Assembly (NCBI GenBank): GCA_963769745.1
Contig: CAVYNB010000041.1
Span: 67,519-131,518, forward strand
Source of the DNA: JALORV01 sp963769745
Lineage (GTDB): Bacteria; Pseudomonadota; Gammaproteobacteria; Burkholderiales; Burkholderiaceae_F
Direction: 5' to 3'
DNA: 64,000 nucleotides
Under the pieces are notes generated by a model. The model worked only from the letters and a program-made list of their open reading frames with translations. It ran no database searches and was not told where the DNA came from. This document shows positions 52,295 to 64,000 of the stretch, piece by piece. Both the position numbers and the translations under genes were made by a program. How positions within the stretch are numbered: position 1 is the first letter of the stretch; the number at the start of each line of letters is the position of its first letter.

Positions 52295-53881
52295 ATGACT
52301 CGTTCGTCCGCATCGCGCTCGCCGCGCATCAGTGAAGCGGCGACCCCGGCGGCTCCACCGGTGCGCGCGACGCTGGTCGACCTGCCGCGGTTACGAAATG
52401 CCGAGCCCGCACAGCGACGCCGGCTGCTCGCGGTCAGCGTCATCACGGTGGCGTGGTTCGCCTTCACCGTCTGGGCGTCCTCCTTCTGGTTCAACGCGCT
52501 GGCCGATTCGATCGGACTGGCGGCTGCGATCTTCTCCATCGGCGGGCTGGCCCTGGTTCCGAGCGCGATGAACATGTTCGTCGTCGCCGGGCTGCTGCTG
52601 GACCGGCGGCCGCCGCGGCGCGCACTCGCCCGCTATCCGGCCCTGTCGGTGCTGATGTACGTGCGGGACCAGGCGCAGTCGATCGCACAGACCATCGAGA
52701 GCATCCGCCGCCAGGAGTACCCGGGTCCCTTCGAAGTCATCCTGATCGACGATGCGTCGTCCGATCGCACGGCGCAGATCGTGCGCGACATGGGGTATCG
52801 CTGGATCAAGGTGCTGCGCCAGAGCCGCAACCGGGGCAAGGCCGCGGCGCTGAACCGTGCGCTCGAGAGCGCCCAGCACGAACTCATCGTCACGCTCGAC
52901 GCGGACGCGATCCTCTTTGGCGATGCGCTGTGGAGCATGGTCGAGCGCTACGTGGCCTCCGAGCCGGATGTCCGTGCGGTGGCTGGCTGCGTGCTCGTTC
53001 GCAATTCGCGAGACAACTGGCTGACGCGCGCGCAGGAGTGGGACTACTTCCATGGCCTGGCGTCGATGAAGCGGATGCAGTCGCAGTACCAGGGCACCGT
53101 GGTTGCCGAGGCCGCGTTCACGATCTACGACCGCGCCGCGTTGAACGAAATCGGCGGCTGGCGCTCCGACGTCGCCGAAGACGTGCTGCTGACGTGGGAC
53201 ATCCTGCAGAAAGGCTGGCGCATTGGTTTTGCCGAGGACGCGTGCTGCTTCGTCATCGTTCCCGCCGATCTCAAGTCCCTGCTGCGCCAACGCGCGCGCC
53301 ATGCGCGCGTGACGCTGCGCGCGCTGCGCGACCTGCCAAGTGAACTGATCCGTCGGCGCACGACGCTGCTGTTCGTCGCCTGGCACCTGCTGTTTCCGTG
53401 GACCGATCTTGCCTTCACGCTCGCGTTTGTCCCGGGTGTCGTCCTGTCCGTGGCGTACAGCAGTCACCTGCTGCTGGGACCGATGGCGCTGGCCTTGCTG
53501 CCCGCTGCGCTGCTGCTCAATATCGTGATCTTCTACGTGATGCGCGCGATGTTCCATGATCACGGCCTGAAGATCCGGCGCAACGTCGGCGGCCTGGTCG
53601 TGTACCTGTTCGGATACAGCCTGCTGCTGCAGCCGGCGCGCGTGGTCGGCTACCTGGCGGGCTTTCTTCAAGCGACGTCCCGCCCAGCCCTCCGCCTGAG
53701 CGAAACAGCAGCGCCCGCGACCGCGCGCCGGTGCGCGGCCAATACGCTCATTCCCAACACGCTCAGTCGAAAGCGATCGAGTAGACGAGGTCAAGGGCAT
53801 TGGTACTGCCGGCGCGGGCGATCAGCGACAGCTGCCGTGTCAGGCGGTAGTTCAGCGCGACGAAGTACTCGGCACCGCTGA
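52295..53881 (+). CDS. Membrane glycosyltransferase family 2 (PgaC-like)
   Basis: Processive-type glycosyltransferase with two N-terminal membrane helices (about 48-100), a GT-A domain and three or four C-terminal helices. Metal and catalytic acids are visible in VILIDDASSDRTAQIV, TLDADAI and VAEDVLLTWDI. The usual QxxRW motif is altered to QRARHAR. The open frame is 528 aa, but its last stretch runs 119 nt into tamB on the other strand. If one T is removed from TTTCTTC near 53665, the protein instead ends GFFKRRPAQPSA at TGA 53697-53699, a far more usual tail. Likely makes an exopolysaccharide; product unknown. Confidence 0.88.
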   Translation: MTRSSASRSPRISEAATPAAPPVRATLVDLPRLRNAEPAQRRRLLAVSVITVAWFAFTVWASSFWFNALADSIGLAAAIFSIGGLALVPSAMNMFVVAGLLLDRRPPRRALARYPALSVLMYVRDQAQSIAQTIESIRRQEYPGPFEVILIDDASSDRTAQIVRDMGYRWIKVLRQSRNRGKAAALNRALESAQHELIVTLDADAILFGDALWSMVERYVASEPDVRAVAGCVLVRNSRDNWLTRAQEWDYFHGLASMKRMQSQYQGTVVAEAAFTIYDRAALNEIGGWRSDVAEDVLLTWDILQKGWRIGFAEDACCFVIVPADLKSLLRQRARHARVTLRALRDLPSELIRRRTTLLFVAWHLLFPWTDLAFTLAFVPGVVLSVAYSSHLLLGPMALALLPAALLLNIVIFYVMRAMFHDHGLKIRRNVGGLVVYLFGYSLLLQPARVVGYLAGFLQATSRPALRLSETAAPATARRCAANTLIPNTLSRKRSSRRGQGHWYCRRGRSATAAVSGGSSARRSTRHR

Positions 53882-56800
53882 GCGCCTGTTCGAACGAGAG
53901 GAACAGATCGTCGTTGATTCGTTTGCCGACCGCGAGGAAGTCGGCCGACGCGACACTCGACGTCGACACGCCGCTGCTGCGCAGGCGGCCGGCCACGGTC
54001 TCGCGCGGCAGCAGTGAACCGCTGCTCTGCCCGGGCTGCAGCGTGATCTGGTCGATACCGAGGCTGCGTATCAGTCCGGCACTGGCACTGTCGGCCTGCC
54101 CGGAGAACAAGGCGCTCGCCGCTGCCGACAGCATCGCCCGGTCGTTGCCGTCGCTGGCGCCCGGCGGCCGACCAAGCACGAGCCAGTTGAGCTTCTCGGT
54201 GTCCGACATCGCGGGATCGGAGTGCAGGCGGACGAGGGGCCGCTGCGCGGTTCCGCCGATGGCGACGCCAACCTCGACCGGCAGGCCCGAGCGCACGGCC
54301 AGCACGTTCAGTGCGGGGTTGTCGATCGGGCCCAGGAAGGTGACGATGCCCCGCTCGATCTGCAGGCGCTGTCCGTAGCCGGCGATAGACGCCGTCGACC
54401 GTCCGGACGCTGCCCTCCGCACGCAGTTGGGACGGCCGTCCGGAAAGGTTGACTTCGCCCGCCAGCCGAGCTTCGAGGCCGGCGCCTTCGATGTAAAAGC
54501 GTTGGCCGAGATTGCCTTTCACATCGAGAGCCACGTCGACCGGCGCGGTGGTCGTGGCCTTGCGCTGTGCCCCGGCGCGCGTGACCACGACGTCGTTCGG
54601 CAGGCTGCGGTTGGCGCGCAGGTTGTCGAAGTTGATGTAGGCGCCGTCGACGGTCAGTTTCGCGTAGAGGTCCGCCCGCTGCGGCGTCAGGGTGATGCCG
54701 CCACTGCCAGACAGGACCATCCACCGGTCGGCGCGCTGCAGTACCGGCAGCTGTGTGGCCTGCACCCCGATACTGCCGGCAAGCGTCCGCAACGCGATGC
54801 GGCCGACGGCCCGCACCTCGAACGGTCGGTCGGAGTCGAGTCCCTCGAGCGCACGCTTGTTGAGCGGAGCCACCCGCGGGTTGCCGGAGAACAGCAGCTC
54901 GTTGATCACCAGCACGCCGTCATCGAGCACTGCATCGAGATTGCCGTTCTCGAGCCTCACCGCCTGGTCGACCCAGGCCAGTCGCAGCGCCTCGCCTCGC
55001 AACGTTCCGGTCGAGGTCGGGTCTGCCGGGGTGCCGCCGATGGCCGCATTGATCGATGCCTTGCCACCGAACTGCACGTTGTCACCGATCAGCGGACCGA
55101 TCCAGCTGAGGTCCGGCAGGGTCGAATCGATGACCACGCGGAACGGCCGGTTCTGGGCCAGCAAGCGACCGCCGGACATCGTCGGGTCGACGTAGGCATC
55201 GATCTCGGCGTCGATCTTGCCGAGCGCGCGTCCACGCATGTAGACGTTGCCGGTGATCCGGTTGTCGAGGACGCTGAGTGCAGCGCCGACGTCGCTGACG
55301 CCGATCGGATTGAGTGCGTCGATACCGCTGTAGATATCGCCGCCGGTGCGCTCGACGACCGCGATGCCGCTGACGGCGTCGGTGTATCCGAGGTCCCAGC
55401 GGCCGGCGAGCGTCAGCGGCACACGGTCCCCTGCGCCGCTGCGCACTACGCGGCGCGGAGCCCGCGCGGCGGCGTCGAGCGCCTGCGGCTGCATCCCTTC
55501 GAAACTGCCGGACGTCCGCCAGCGTCCATCTGCGCTCTTGACCTCAACGGCCATGAAGCGCGCGCCCCGCATCTGGAAATCCATCGGTCCTAGCGCGATC
55601 GCTTCGCGCGAGATCATCAATGGCGCGGGTGCGCGCATCAGCAGATCCAGCGGCGCTCCCACTTCCGCGGCGACCAGCGATCCGTGCCACGCACCGTCGC
55701 GTACGCCGCCGCTGGCAATGATCCGTATGGGCTGTTGCGTGGAAGTGGCTCCGTTGAGCTCTAACGTCGCATTCGTGGTCGTGCCACGGCCGACCAACGT
55801 GGCGCCGGCCAGTGAACTGTCCGGCCCGCCGGGGCTGGTGTGCCCACTCAGTTTCACCGTCACCGCCAACGGCTCGTTGGCCGCCAGTCCACCGTTGAAT
55901 GACGTGACCAGGCTGGCAATCCGGTGTCCGCCCGGTATGCGCAGGTCTGTCGCCGCCGCCGCGGCACTCATGCGGATGGCCTCGATCTCGCCCGCGATCG
56001 TCGCTCGAACGTCGAGCCGGCCGGCGTAGCCCGGCAGCAGCGGTTCGATCTCGGGCGCGACCAGCTCGACCTGAAGTTCGCGCCCGTTGCCAAGCCCGCC
56101 GAGAGCGGTCAGCCGTGCGTCGCCGGAGCGCAATTCAACGTCGGCGTCGAACCGGCGGTCGGCAAGGGTGAGGGATCCGCGGCCGGTGATCGGTCGACCG
56201 GAGATGCGGCTGTCGGTGAGAGTGAATCGGCCCTGCCCGGTGAGGGGTGCCTGCAGGCGGCCTTCCACATCGAGAGTGCCGTTCAGGCGGGTGTCGATGC
56301 CGCGCACGAGTTGCGAGAGGTCGAGATCCGCAAAGTTGCCGCTTAGCTGAAGCGCCTGCGTGCCGCCGAGTTCAAGTCGGCCGCGCAGATCCGCGCGGCC
56401 TGCACCGAGCCGCAATCGACCGGTCGACAGTTCCAGCACCTGATTGCGTATCGATGCAACCACGTCCGCACTGAGCGGCAGGCCGGTTGCATTGCGCGCG
56501 CTGCCGTCAAAGCGCTGTTCGCCCTTGATCAGCGTGTACGTCACCTGGCCGATCGCGTTCGTGGTGACGGCGCTGCTATGCAGTGTGGACGCGTCGATGC
56601 CGTTGAACTGTGCCTGCACCGCGAGGCCACTCGCCGTGGACCACGTCAGTGTCCCGCGTGCCGTGCCGCGCACGCCCTCGGCGCGGTCGATGTCGAGCGC
56701 AAGCGTGTCATTGCCCCAGTCGAGCGATCCGCGCAGCGACCGGAGCGGAACCCGGTCCTTGTCGACCGGTCCGGCCAGGCTGTTCTCGACCGAGAAGGGA

Positions 56801-57715
56801 CCGGCGACCGACCATCGGCCGTCGGCACGGGTGACCGGAAGCAACTCGGCGCGAGCGCGCAGTTGCATCGTCTGGCACGTCGCTGAACCACAGCGCGGGG
56901 TCGAGTGATTCCACCTCGGCCTGCAGGCGGCCGAGCGGCACGACGTCGAACACCCGCAGGATTGCCGTGACTTTTGCGCGGGCCGCGTCGTCGTCCGCGC
57001 TCAGATCGAGAGTCAGCTCCTGCAGCGAGCCGCGGGCCGCGATGTCGGCAACGACGGCGCGTTCCCGGACACTGGCCTCGAGCCGTGCCTGAGCCTGCGT
57101 TGTAAACGGCGGCAGGGCACCGATGCTTCCTCGTGCCGTGATGCGGGTGCGGTCGACTTCGGCGATGACGCGGGCGATATCGATACCCGTCGGTCCCATT
57201 GTTCCGGACAGGTCGATGCGTCGAAAGACCAGGGGAGAGGCTCCGCGCGCACCGAGCGCGAGCTCCTGGATGTTGCCCTGGCGCACGACGAGATCGAACG
57301 GCAGGCCCAGTGATGTGGGCACGGTGCCCGGCCCGTCATCTGATACCCAGTCAATATGGACGCGACGGGCAGATGCGCGCTCGACATCGATGCGCCGATC
57401 CCACAGTGTCAATTCTCGCGGCTCGATCACCAGGTCCTCGATACGCAGCGACCACGTCTCGCGCGCGTAGACAAACGAGGCTGCGCGCAGCCCACCGGTG
57501 AGCGAACCCTCGACACCGTTGAGCGTGATGCCGGGAACGATCGCGTTGACCAGCGCCGCGGCCAGGCGCAGGCCCGGCGCCGTCGTCGCCATCCACCAGC
57601 CGACACCCGCAAGCAGAAGGATTGCCGCCAGTCCAGGCCCGAGCACGGCGGCGAGCGAGCCGACCCATGACGGGCGCGGACGCGAGGGCGGTGGTACCGG
57701 GGCGGGCGCTTCCAT
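53763..57715 (-). CDS. tamB: Translocation and assembly module protein TamB (frame broken twice)
   Basis: Inner-membrane-anchored AsmA-like protein (about 1316 aa after repair) that spans the periplasm and works with TamA in outer-membrane protein insertion and lipid transport. Three frames join in order. Residues from ATG 57715 hold an anchor helix (GPGLAAILLLAGVGWWMATT) up to FSDVPDDA near 56866. The middle runs from QLRARAELLPVTRADG to VRTVDGVY near 54380. The last carries GYGQRLQIERGIVTFLGPID and the DUF490 end LTRQLSLIARAGSTNALDLV, stopping at 53763. Each junction is a 1-2 nt slip inside conserved sequence. The gene starts 5 nt after tamA. Confidence 0.92.
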
Positions 57716-57720
57716 GGGAC

Positions 57721-59496
57721 TCAGAACGCTATCGCCACCGAGAAGTGCACACGCAACTGCTGGAATCGTTCACCCCAGGCGACGTCGACCGCCAGGGGGC
57801 CCGCCGGCGTGCGCCAGCGGACACCCAGGCCGTAGCCCAGCGCGGGGTCGAGGTCTCGAAAGCGGCCCGCGGCATCTCCCGCATCGACGAACGCTGCGAC
57901 GCCCCAGTTGCCGTCCCAGCGTTCGAGCCATTTGACGTACTCGACCGACGCGACGGCCAGGGCTCGTCCTCCGACGATGGCGCCGCCCTGTTCGACACCG
58001 AGGCTCTCGTAGTCATAGCCGCGCACCGTCAGGGCGCCGCCGGTGCGGAACAGGAACTTGTTCGGCACGGCATTCGTGCTCTCGGCCTCGACCGCGCCGA
58101 CCTGGCCGCGCAGGATCAGCACATCGCGCTTGGCGATCGGGAGGTACTGCACGATGCTGCCGAACCCGCGCACGAATGCATCGTCGACAGACAGTCCGCC
58201 CAGGCCGACCGACCCCTGCAGCTGGATCAGGTTGCCGCGTCGTGGGTTGGTGATGTCGTCGACATCGCGGCGGGTCCAGGTGTAGGTCGTCGACAGCACG
58301 TCGAGCGTGATGGGCGGATCGAGCGGCGTCTCGCGGCGCTCGTGCTCGAAGTTCAGCGCCAGCTGCGTCTCGACATTGAGCCCGTCGCGCGGTCCGGTCA
58401 GCTTCGAGCGCGCGGCGCCGACGCCCCAGCGGTTGATCTGCAGGTTTTCGATGTCCGAGTTTTCAACGAGCACGCCGACGCTGTCGCGGGCACCGCCGGG
58501 CCGGGGCGGGAAGATCAGATCGGCATAGGCGAACTGGCCGGTCTGGTCGAGGCGAAAGCCGGTCTGCAACAGATAAGGCTGACCAAAGGTGATGGATTGC
58601 CGGTACACGGCTTCGATGTGGGCGCCGGTGTTGGTCGCGAAACCCACACCCGCAGAGAAACGCCGGGTGAGCGCTTCGCGCACCTGCACTTTCATCGGCG
58701 CGCTGTCGGCGGTGGCGGCGTCGAGGTCAAGCGTGACGACGACGCTCGTGAAGAAGGGTGTCTCCTGCAGGGCCTGCTGGAACTGCAGCGCCAGCGCGCG
58801 ATCATAGGGCTGGCCCGGCCGGAACGGATTGAAGCGTTCGACCAGCGCGGCATCGTGTCGCTCGAGGCCCTCGACCCGCAACGAACCGACGCGGTATGCG
58901 GGACCGCTGTCGACGTCGACGCGGAGAACGGCGGCGCCGGCCTCGGCATCGACGTCGGCGCTCGATTGGGCCAGGGTCGCCGCGGCGAAGTCACGTGCCG
59001 TAGTGGCCAGCAACAGGCGGTTCTTGGCGGTCTCCCAGTCGGCGCTGCGAAATGGCGCGCCGACAGGCAGGCCCCAGCCTTTCTTCAGCGCGGCCGCGCG
59101 CTCGGAGAACGCCGGCTCGGCCAGCGCGCCGCGAAAGCTGATCTCGACGGCAGTGACCCGGGTCAGTCGTCCCGTGTCGACCACCAGGCGATAACGTGGA
59201 GTGCCGGCGGGATTCGGCTCGAAGCGGACGCGAGGGCTGAAGTAGCCCTCGGTGGCCAGGACTTCCGCAGCGGCCCGTTCGGCGCGCCGAAGCTCACGCT
59301 CCTCATCCGCTTCGTCCGCTTCGGGTGCGAGGCGAAAGCGCGCCAGGGTGTCCTCAAGCGCAGTGGCCACAGTGCCGGTCACTCCGGCCACGGTGACCAG
59401 GCGCACGCTGTCGTCTTCGGGGACCGCTGGCTGCGCCGGTGCGCCGATGGGCAATCCGAGCAGGGTGACTAACAATGCCAGCAGTCCGAGGCGCAC
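57721..59496 (-). CDS. tamA: Translocation and assembly module protein TamA
   Basis: Outer-membrane Omp85 protein of 591 aa, partner of TamB. A signal peptide (VRLGLLALLVTLLGLPIGAP), three POTRA domains (to about residue 270) and a 16-strand C-terminal barrel are seen. VRGYDYESLG is the Omp85 lid-loop motif (VRGY/F) and the last strand ends in Phe (HFSVAIAF). GTG 59496 is chosen because it begins the signal peptide directly and has AGGA (59504-59507) 7 nt upstream; an ATG at 59565 would add 23 unlike residues. Confidence 0.94.
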   Translation of the reverse strand: MRLGLLALLVTLLGLPIGAPAQPAVPEDDSVRLVTVAGVTGTVATALEDTLARFRLAPEADEADEERELRRAERAAAEVLATEGYFSPRVRFEPNPAGTPRYRLVVDTGRLTRVTAVEISFRGALAEPAFSERAAALKKGWGLPVGAPFRSADWETAKNRLLLATTARDFAAATLAQSSADVDAEAGAAVLRVDVDSGPAYRVGSLRVEGLERHDAALVERFNPFRPGQPYDRALALQFQQALQETPFFTSVVVTLDLDAATADSAPMKVQVREALTRRFSAGVGFATNTGAHIEAVYRQSITFGQPYLLQTGFRLDQTGQFAYADLIFPPRPGGARDSVGVLVENSDIENLQINRWGVGAARSKLTGPRDGLNVETQLALNFEHERRETPLDPPITLDVLSTTYTWTRRDVDDITNPRRGNLIQLQGSVGLGGLSVDDAFVRGFGSIVQYLPIAKRDVLILRGQVGAVEAESTNAVPNKFLFRTGGALTVRGYDYESLGVEQGGAIVGGRALAVASVEYVKWLERWDGNWGVAAFVDAGDAAGRFRDLDPALGYGLGVRWRTPAGPLAVDVAWGERFQQLRVHFSVAIAF

Positions 59497-59607
59497 AGTG
59501 CAGTCCTGAATCGACGGTGACCGCCGGAATGGACGGTGGTCCCAACGGGAGCAGGCGGCCTCCATTAGCGACCGATGCTAGCAAAGCGATGGGGAACGAC
59601 ACTCTGG

Positions 59608-59635
59608 CTTGAAAACCAGAGACTTCGCCTCACTT
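59608..59635 (+). promoter_or_regulatory. Sigma-32-type heat-shock promoter of clpB
   Basis: A -35 CTTGAAA (59608-59614) and a -10 CCTCACTT (59628-59635, close to CCCCATNT) are 13 nt apart, the RpoH consensus layout. It lies about 40 nt before the clpB ATG. The -35 is exactly flanked by 6-bp inverted repeats, CTCTGG (59602-59607) and CCAGAG (59616-59621). Confidence 0.8.
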
Positions 59636-59672
59636 TCAGTAGGGAAAACAGGCTTCGGGGGTGGGCACATCC

Positions 59673-62258
<2,586 letters not shown>

Positions 62259-62296
62259 GCTTCCGGCATCCGCGCCGGTGCGTACGGGCCGAGCGA

Positions 62297-63628
62297 CTAC
62301 TCGGCCCGGCCGCGCAGGTGGTGGAGTTCGCCCGGCAGGCGCGTGTTCCAGTCGCCGCCCGCAAGGCCGCGTTTGAAACCGAGTTCGTAGAGCGATGTCA
62401 TCAACACGGGGTCGAAGAACTCATCGCCCCGCAAGTTCACGTCGTCCGGAATCGTGATCCAGCGGTACTCGGCTCCTTCCCGCTGCGCGATCGTGTAGAT
62501 GCGGAACAGGTCGCCAATCACGGCGGAACGGCCGGCCGCTTCGAGCACGCGGCTCGAAATCCCGCGGACGGTGCGCGGTGTCGGTGTCGGCGTCGGCGGG
62601 GCCAGCTGGCCGTTGTGGATCACGAAGATCCGGTCGTAGCCTGGCGCGGCGCCCACGGTATTCCGCGCGACCAGAGGACTGAAGAGGCCAGCATTGAAGA
62701 AGACCATGGCTGCCACGCCGCCATCGACGTGCATCTCGTCAAAGAGGCTGCCCCCGGCCTCCACGTCGAAAAACACCGGCGGGAAGACCACCGGGATCGA
62801 TGCCGAGGCCAGCATCACCTTGCGAAACAGCCTGACCTTGTCCGGATAGTCCGCCTGCGCGATCAGGCCCATGTTCCACACGACGAAGCGCTGGGCGTCG
62901 AGTTCGACCGTGCCGATGTAGAGTCGACGACCCTGCGAGTGCGCCGCAGCCACCTCGCGCACGAATTGCTCGTCGACATGCTGGGCGATCATCGATGCGA
63001 GCGGGCCGGTGTCGGTCAGGGCCTCGCCGAAGAACAGTTGCGAGATCATGCCGAACAGCGATCCGCTGACAAAGATGTTCTGCGACCGTGTTGTTGTGTA
63101 GAGATCGCGCAGGGCATCGTCGTACTTGGGCCCGAGGAACGCGTAAGGCGCCATCAGCGCGCCGGTGGAAACGCCGGTGACGATCTTGAACACGGGGCGG
63201 CTACCGGCCTTGGTCCAGCCGTTCAGCAAGCCGGAACCGAAGGCTCCGTTGGCGCCGCCACCGGAAAGCAGCAGATGCGAATACTGGACGCGCCCGTCGG
63301 CGCCGACAGGAAATTCGGCGCGCGACTCCTGCTTAAATGACAGCACGATGTCGTCCTGCATCGCCGGGCTCGCGTGACCCGCCCAGGCACGCACATCCGG
63401 CATGCCGGGCACGATGGCCGCAGTCGTCAGTTCGGCAGGGACCGGATTGCGGATCAGCGTGCCGCAGCCCGTCACGGTCGCGGTAACGCATATCAACAGT
63501 GCAAGCAGCGCCCGGCCAGGCCGGACCCGACGCGTCACCGTCGAGGCGTGCGCGGTCGAAGACGCGGCCGTGCATGCACCAGCGGTGCCCTCGCGCGCGT
63601 CACGATCGACAGGTTCAGGCCACATCAT
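62297..63628 (-). CDS. Patatin-like phospholipase lipoprotein (second copy)
   Basis: A 443-aa paralogue of the protein at 36362-37567. Shared motifs include RNPVPAELTTAAIVPGMPDV, LLLSGGGANGAFGSGLLNGW, GVSTGALMAPYAFLGPKYDD (Ser nucleophile), GRRLYIGTVELDAQRFVVWN and MHVDGGVAAMVFFNAGLFSP (catalytic Asp). The lipobox TVTGC is at residue 55. The start ATG at 63628 has AAGGA well placed upstream, but gives an unusually long charged region before the signal helix; a GTG at 63538 would give a normal 24-residue signal peptide. It converges with clpB. Confidence 0.88.
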   Translation of the reverse strand: MMWPEPVDRDAREGTAGACTAASSTAHASTVTRRVRPGRALLALLICVTATVTGCGTLIRNPVPAELTTAAIVPGMPDVRAWAGHASPAMQDDIVLSFKQESRAEFPVGADGRVQYSHLLLSGGGANGAFGSGLLNGWTKAGSRPVFKIVTGVSTGALMAPYAFLGPKYDDALRDLYTTTRSQNIFVSGSLFGMISQLFFGEALTDTGPLASMIAQHVDEQFVREVAAAHSQGRRLYIGTVELDAQRFVVWNMGLIAQADYPDKVRLFRKVMLASASIPVVFPPVFFDVEAGGSLFDEMHVDGGVAAMVFFNAGLFSPLVARNTVGAAPGYDRIFVIHNGQLAPPTPTPTPRTVRGISSRVLEAAGRSAVIGDLFRIYTIAQREGAEYRWITIPDDVNLRGDEFFDPVLMTSLYELGFKRGLAGGDWNTRLPGELHHLRGRAE

Positions 63629-63897
63629 TGGGAGTTGTCCTTCCTGTGCGATCGTAACGGCAACAAGTTGACAAGTGCCCGGTCATCGAAGCGACGATGC
63701 GCGTTTGACTTCAAAGTGATCGAAGCTAGAATCCTGCGCGAAGTTCGTGAAGTCAAGCGTTCGGAGCGGGTCGGCAAGCTTGTGCTCCGAATCCTTTCCG
63801 TCCTCGCGGGTGTCGTCACCGTGGTGACCGGTTGCAGTTCGGGGTCGGTCGTGGCGCGGTTGGCGGCCGGGGCGAGCGGCCGCTGTACGGAAGTGCC
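63629..63897. other. Intergenic region between the patatin-like gene and the next gene
   Basis: This 269-nt gap separates divergent genes. It holds the Shine-Dalgarno of the patatin-like gene, a plausible plus-strand promoter (63705-63732) and about 165 nt of leader. One plus-strand frame across the leader (63714-63967) has a lipoprotein-like stretch RILSVLAGVVTVVTGCSSGS, but no good start with a ribosome-binding site, and it overlaps the start at 63898. No RNA gene was recognised. Confidence 0.4.
63705..63732 (+). promoter_or_regulatory. Putative sigma-70 promoter of the last gene
   Basis: TTGACT (63705-63710) and TAGAAT (63727-63732) have a 16-nt spacer. Transcription would start near 63739 and run about 160 nt before the ATG at 63898. 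Confidence 0.6.
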
Positions 63898-64000
63898 ATG
63901 GAGACACCCTTGTCCTCGATGCAACTCAAAAATGCGCGGCACTTCGGTCGCCGGTACGTCCCCCTGATTGGCGCCACACTGGCGCTGGTTGCCTTTGCCG
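63898..64000 (+). CDS. N-terminal start of an exported or membrane protein (partial)
   Basis: Only 34 codons are in the window: METPLSSMQLKNARHF, then GRRYVPLIGATLALVAFA. The basic stretch followed by a hydrophobic helix looks like a signal peptide or first membrane segment. The gene runs off the right edge. A plus-strand promoter lies upstream. No family can be named from so little sequence. Confidence 0.5.
   Translation, partial: METPLSSMQLKNARHFGRRYVPLIGATLALVAFA

Noticed and set aside
62285..62308. Bidirectional terminator between clpB and the patatin-like gene
   Set aside because: CGGGCCGAG/CTCGGCCCG forms a stem, but it contains the patatin stop codon and has no T run on either strand.
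63714..63967. Small lipoprotein gene (RILSVLAGVVTVVTGCSSGS)
   Set aside because: Lipobox-like, but no supported start, overlap with the promoter's expected transcript start and with the better start at 63898, and a C-terminal half without protein character.

Overview
This 64 kb window is dense, high-GC (visibly about two thirds G+C) bacterial chromosome. It carries conserved housekeeping genes almost wall to wall, with no prophage, insertion sequence, CRISPR array or obvious genomic island. Gene order points to a betaproteobacterium (Burkholderiales/Nitrosomonadales-like). The supporting blocks are rplT-pheST-ihfA-merR-tRNA-Pro, surE-pcm-nlpD-rpoS, ndk-rlmN-pilF-rodZ-ispG-hisS-yfgM-bamB-der-hfq-hflXKC-hisZ-purA, rnr-rlmB, rpsF-priB-rpsR-rplI-dnaB and phoH-bcp / alaC-hom-thrC-moa. 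HisZ and PriB presence and the betaproteobacterial style of IhfA fit this. The lineage is inferred from gene order and protein style, not from a phylogeny.

Layout. 1-4.6 kb: end of ribosomal protein L20, phenylalanyl-tRNA synthetase, IHF alpha, a MerR regulator and tRNA-Pro(GGG). 4.6-10.1 kb: stationary-phase and repair block (SurE, Pcm, NlpD, RpoS), then a PolB-like exonuclease and the rRNA methyltransferase RlmD. 10.3-19.4 kb: Ndk, RlmN, pilus lipoprotein PilF, RodZ, IspG, HisS, YfgM, BamB and Der. 19.6-26.5 kb: Hfq, HflX, HflK, HflC, DUF2065, HisZ, PurA and a phosphoribosyltransferase. 26.5-31.9 kb: tRNA-Leu(CAG) on the minus strand beside a 61-bp duplication of its 3' end, then RNase R, RlmB, an AlkB-like membrane hydroxylase and a sirtuin. 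31.9-37.6 kb: the S6/PriB/S18/L9 ribosomal operon, DnaB, a DUF47 protein, a DUF456 membrane protein and a patatin-like lipoprotein. 37.6-40.1 kb, minus strand: PIN-PhoH protein, Bcp peroxiredoxin and a Mth938-type protein. 40.2-47.1 kb: AlaC, Hom and ThrC, then molybdenum-cofactor genes (MobB, MoeA, MoaD, MoaE) and the fluoride channel CrcB. 47.2-53.9 kb: an RND efflux pair behind a perfect TetR-type operator, a small coiled-coil protein and a family 2 glycosyltransferase. 53.8-59.5 kb, minus strand: TamB and TamA. 59.6-64 kb: ClpB behind a heat-shock-type promoter, a second patatin-like lipoprotein on the minus strand, and the first codons of a gene that leaves the window.

Functional themes are translation and its regulation (PheST, tRNAs, RlmN/RlmD/RlmB, Hfq, ribosomal proteins), envelope biogenesis (RodZ, BamB, TamAB, NlpD, lipoproteins), stress response (RpoS, ClpB, RNase R, Hfq, HflX/K/C, Bcp) and amino-acid, purine and Moco biosynthesis.

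The most striking sequence-level signal is not a new system. It is a scatter of single-base frame breaks in otherwise intact genes: hflC, the sirtuin gene, the small coiled-coil gene, tamB twice, and probably the end of the glycosyltransferase gene. Their number, and the conservation on both sides of each break, suggests indel errors in the sequence more than gene decay. Other leads worth checking are the terminator abutting pheS, the orphan TetR operator before the efflux genes, the tRNA-Leu 3'-end duplication, the irregular start of hflX, and the palindrome framing the ClpB heat-shock -35 element. I found no convincing previously undescribed system.
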